A stretch of 6,036 nucleotides of DNA, taken from positions 1-6,036 of the forward strand of contig JAUYME010000017.1 of NCBI GenBank assembly GCA_030699515.1. Reading direction: 5' to 3'. The notes beneath the pieces are model-generated. The model searched no databases. It saw nothing but the letters and a program-made list of their open reading frames with translations, and was not told the origin of the DNA. The stretch is from a bacterium (GTDB lineage: Bacteria > Patescibacteriota > Minisyncoccia > UBA6257 > 1-14-0-10-44-23). The position numbers and the translations under genes are program-made. Of the stretch, positions 4,648 to 6,036 are shown piece after piece (within the stretch, counting starts at the first letter, position 1; the number at the start of each line of letters is the position of its first letter).

Positions 4648-5403
4648 CTATTTCTTTTTCTTGTCTTGAGCTTTTCTAATTCCTTTTAATATCTTGTCAA
4701 AGCTTCCACCCATAACAGATTCTATGTCATGCACCTTTGCCCCAAAGCGGTGATCGGTAATTCTATCCTGCGGATAATTGTAGGTTCTAATCTTTTCACT
4801 TCTATCTCCAGTGCCAACCATCACTCGTCTTTGCGCGTCCACGTCCCCCACCGCTTTTGCTTGTTCCAATTCGTAAAGTTGAGCTCTTAGCATACTCATT
4901 GCTGTTTCTCTGTTTGCTAATTGGCTTCGCTCTGCTCGGCAAGCGACAACAAGACCTGTTGGTTTATGAGTTAAGCGCACCGCAGTTTCCAGCTTGTTTA
5001 CGTTTTGCCCGCCCGGCCCCCCGGCTCTAGAAAAACTCCACTCAATATCACTATCTGGAATCACAACCTCGTTTGCCTCTACTTCAGGAAGCACCGCTAC
5101 GGTAGCTGTAGAAGTGTGCACCCTGCCCTGCTTTTCCGTTTCCGGAATTCTTTGCACTCTGTGCACGCCGCCTTCAAGCTTAAAAGCATCATAAGTCCCT
5201 TCCCCGCTTATTCTTGCTTTAAATGTTTTTGTTCCCGCGCTCTCCTCTAATCGTTGAAAACTCCAGCCTTTCTTTTCCGCAAAGCGCTGATACATACGTG
5301 CCAAATCACCCGCAAAAATTGCCGCCTCATCCCCTCCGGCGCCCGCTCTTATTTCCAAAATTACTTTATTAATCTGCACCATATTTATAGTTAAAACCTT
5401 CAA
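4648..5403 (-). CDS. prfA: Peptide chain release factor 1, lacking domain 1 (251 aa)
   Basis: Recognises UAA/UAG in the ribosomal A site and triggers peptidyl-tRNA hydrolysis. The protein starts straight in domain 2: ILEIRAGAGGDEAAIFAGDL (residues 15-34). The stop-recognition loop is HRVQRIPETEKQGRVHTS (81-98), with P-E-T (87-89) where RF1 proteins usually have P-A-T or P-V-T; this and QGRVHTS separate it from RF2 (SPF). The catalytic GPGGQNVNK has GGQ at 131-133. Domain 4/2 continues to DHRFGAKVHDIESVMGG and ends in a KKKK tail. Typical RF1 is about 355-360 aa, so roughly 100 N-terminal residues (domain 1) are absent. An in-frame TAA lies 18 bases upstream of 5403, and no domain 1 coding sequence lies beyond it. 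The start is unsure: TTG 5403 has TAAGGAG only 3 nt away; ATG 5382 has no SD but begins at the homology. Confidence 0.92.
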   Translation of the reverse strand: MKVLTINMVQINKVILEIRAGAGGDEAAIFAGDLARMYQRFAEKKGWSFQRLEESAGTKTFKARISGEGTYDAFKLEGGVHRVQRIPETEKQGRVHTSTATVAVLPEVEANEVVIPDSDIEWSFSRAGGPGGQNVNKLETAVRLTHKPTGLVVACRAERSQLANRETAMSMLRAQLYELEQAKAVGDVDAQRRVMVGTGDRSEKIRTYNYPQDRITDHRFGAKVHDIESVMGGSFDKILKGIRKAQDKKKK

Positions 5404-5406
5404 TAT

Positions 5407-5413
5407 CTCCTTA
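5407..5413 (-). promoter_or_regulatory. Shine-Dalgarno TAAGGAG upstream of prfA
   Basis: It lies 3 nt before TTG 5403 (tight) and 24 nt before ATG 5382 (too far). It is the only strong SD next to a non-island gene in this window, and it is the main argument for the TTG start. Confidence 0.5.
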
Positions 5414-5436
5414 TTTATCCCACCTTAGGTATTCTT

Positions 5437-5471
5437 TTGGAAATTGGGTCAATTGGAGTGACTTGGAAATT
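5437..5471. repeat. 9-bp direct repeat in the prfA / response regulator divergent gap
   Basis: TTGGAAATT occurs at 5437-5445 and again at 5463-5471, a centre spacing of 26 bp, with a related AATTGG (5451-5456) between. The pair sits in the 152-bp gap between two divergent genes, where an operator would be expected. Spacing is about 2.5 helical turns, so the copies would be on nearly opposite DNA faces. Chance occurrence in AT-rich DNA is possible. Confidence 0.4.
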
Positions 5472-5481
5472 CTTCCTCTCC

Positions 5482-5509
5482 CCTACATCCTATTTCCTAT
5501 ACCCTATCT
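5482..5509 (+). repeat. Four tandem degenerate heptamers, consensus CCTANNN
   Basis: Units start at 5482, 5489, 5496 and 5503, with no gaps. Each begins CCTA, and three of four continue with T. It forms the core of a pyrimidine-rich stretch (about 5470-5510) just upstream of the response regulator promoter. It is too short to be a CRISPR array and is not coding. Confidence 0.55.
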
Positions 5510-5515
5510 TAGCCA

Positions 5516-5524
5516 TGATATGAT
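5516..5524 (+). promoter_or_regulatory. Extended -10 promoter of the response regulator pair
   Basis: TGATATGAT: TGn extension followed by TATGAT (5519-5524, 5/6). No -35 is visible at 17 bp upstream. Predicted start near 5531 gives a leader of about 25 nt to ATG 5556. A second possible -10, TATAAG, lies at 5528-5533. Confidence 0.42.
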
Positions 5525-5555
5525 AACTATAAGGCAAAAATCAACTGCTAAATTC

Positions 5556-5960
5556 ATGTTTAAGAAGAAAGACAAGCCGGTTAGAGTCTTAATCGTTGAT
5601 GATGACAAGGACTTTTTAGAGCAAATTACCCTCAAGCTTGAAAAATACGGCTTTGAGGTTCATGCAACTGCAAATCCTGATGAGGCCGCAACTATGGCTG
5701 AAAAAATCCAGCCCGTCATTATTCTTTTAGACATTCAAATGCCAAAAAAGGACGGTTTCCAGGTGGCTCAAGAAATTAGCGCTAAACTTTCAGGCGATCA
5801 AGCCAAGGTTGTTTTCTTCACCAACACCGGCGAAAGTAATCCGCAGATTATTGAAAACAATCGCCGCTTAAGCAAGGAATTTGGCGCAATAGACTACATC
5901 AAAAAAGGAACGGATTTAGACGTTGTAGCCAACACCATTGAAGAACTTGCACGGAAATAA
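5556..5960 (+). CDS. Single-domain response regulator (receiver only), 134 aa
   Basis: CheY-like phospho-acceptor with no output domain, cytoplasmic. Starting at MFKKKDKPVRV, the acidic pocket is VLIVDDD (Asp15-17), the phosphorylation site is Asp59 in ILLDIQMPKKDG, the switch Thr is Thr89 in VVFFTNTG, and the conserved Lys is Lys116 or Lys117 in DYIKKG. The Lys is not followed by the usual Pro, and the stretch from Thr89 to the Lys (27 residues) is a little longer than typical, containing NNRRLSKEFG. ATG 5556 is preferred over the longer open frame from 5463, whose extra 31 residues are a translation of the promoter and heptamer repeats. No SD is present. The TAA overlaps the next gene's ATG by one base, so the two receivers are probably made together. 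Confidence 0.9.
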   Translation: MFKKKDKPVRVLIVDDDKDFLEQITLKLEKYGFEVHATANPDEAATMAEKIQPVIILLDIQMPKKDGFQVAQEISAKLSGDQAKVVFFTNTGESNPQIIENNRRLSKEFGAIDYIKKGTDLDVVANTIEELARK

Positions 5961-6036
5961 TGGAAGATGCACACAAGCACAATTTAATTCTAATTGCCGA
6001 CGACGACAAAGATTTTAAAGAAATCCTCTCCACCAA
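5960..6036 (+). CDS. Second response regulator receiver, N-terminal fragment (cut by window end)
   Basis: ATG at 5960 overlaps the preceding TAA as TAATG. The visible residues MEDAHKHNLILIADDDKDFK include the first beta strand and the acidic pocket (three consecutive Asp) of a receiver domain; DDDKDF is identical in the neighbouring protein, suggesting duplication. Whether an output domain follows cannot be seen. Confidence 0.85.
   Translation, partial: MEDAHKHNLILIADDDKDFKEILST

Noticed and set aside
5482..5509. CRISPR-like array
   Set aside because: Units are 7 bp with no spacers and no cas genes nearby.
5463..5555. Hydrophobic 31-residue N-terminus (PLPYILFPIPYL) making the response regulator membrane-bound
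   Set aside because: It is a translation of the CCTA heptamer repeats and the promoter, upstream of the likely transcription start; the receiver begins normally at ATG 5556.

Overview
The window looks like chromosomal DNA of a small-genome bacterium, most likely a Patescibacteria (candidate phyla radiation) member. This is inferred from an N-terminally truncated release factor 1, housekeeping genes without Shine-Dalgarno (SD) sites whose -10 boxes sit almost on the start codon, short four-helix FtsK, stand-alone receiver domains and compact packing. There is no rRNA or other marker, so the phylum is an inference.

Layout. Bases 1-65 hold the last codons of a plus-strand gene. Bases 131-1118 form a minus-strand island unlike its surroundings: 64% GC over 481-660 (116/180 by hand count) against 41% over 2401-2580 inside ftsK (73/180). 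Read on the minus strand it contains a perfect-consensus promoter (1091-1118), three tightly packed ORFs for tiny membrane proteins (72, 39-52 and 46 aa), a 15-bp hairpin, an intrinsic terminator, a second promoter with a 5'-terminal stem-loop, a fourth tiny hydrophobic ORF (36 aa), a 13-bp hairpin and a second terminator. The four ORFs are recognised by SD sites, coupling and membrane segments. I do not recognise any of them by homology.

A 16-bp perfect palindrome (1132-1147) separates this island from the divergent ftsK gene (1223-3430). FtsK is the DNA translocase of division and chromosome segregation; here it starts with an AT-hook-like motif. A 124-aa unknown gene overlaps its stop by 4 bp. 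Convergent to these lie prfA (RF1 lacking domain 1, 4648-5403) and a class I methyltransferase (3820-4602), both minus strand. At the right edge a single-domain response regulator (5556-5960) is coupled through TAATG to a second receiver gene cut by the window end; the gap upstream has a four-unit 7-bp repeat and a 9-bp direct repeat.

The native genes are probably housekeeping (segregation, translation termination) plus signalling. The part worth following up is the GC-rich island: two transcription units of the same build, each ending in small membrane protein ORF, long hairpin with one G-U pair, then terminator.
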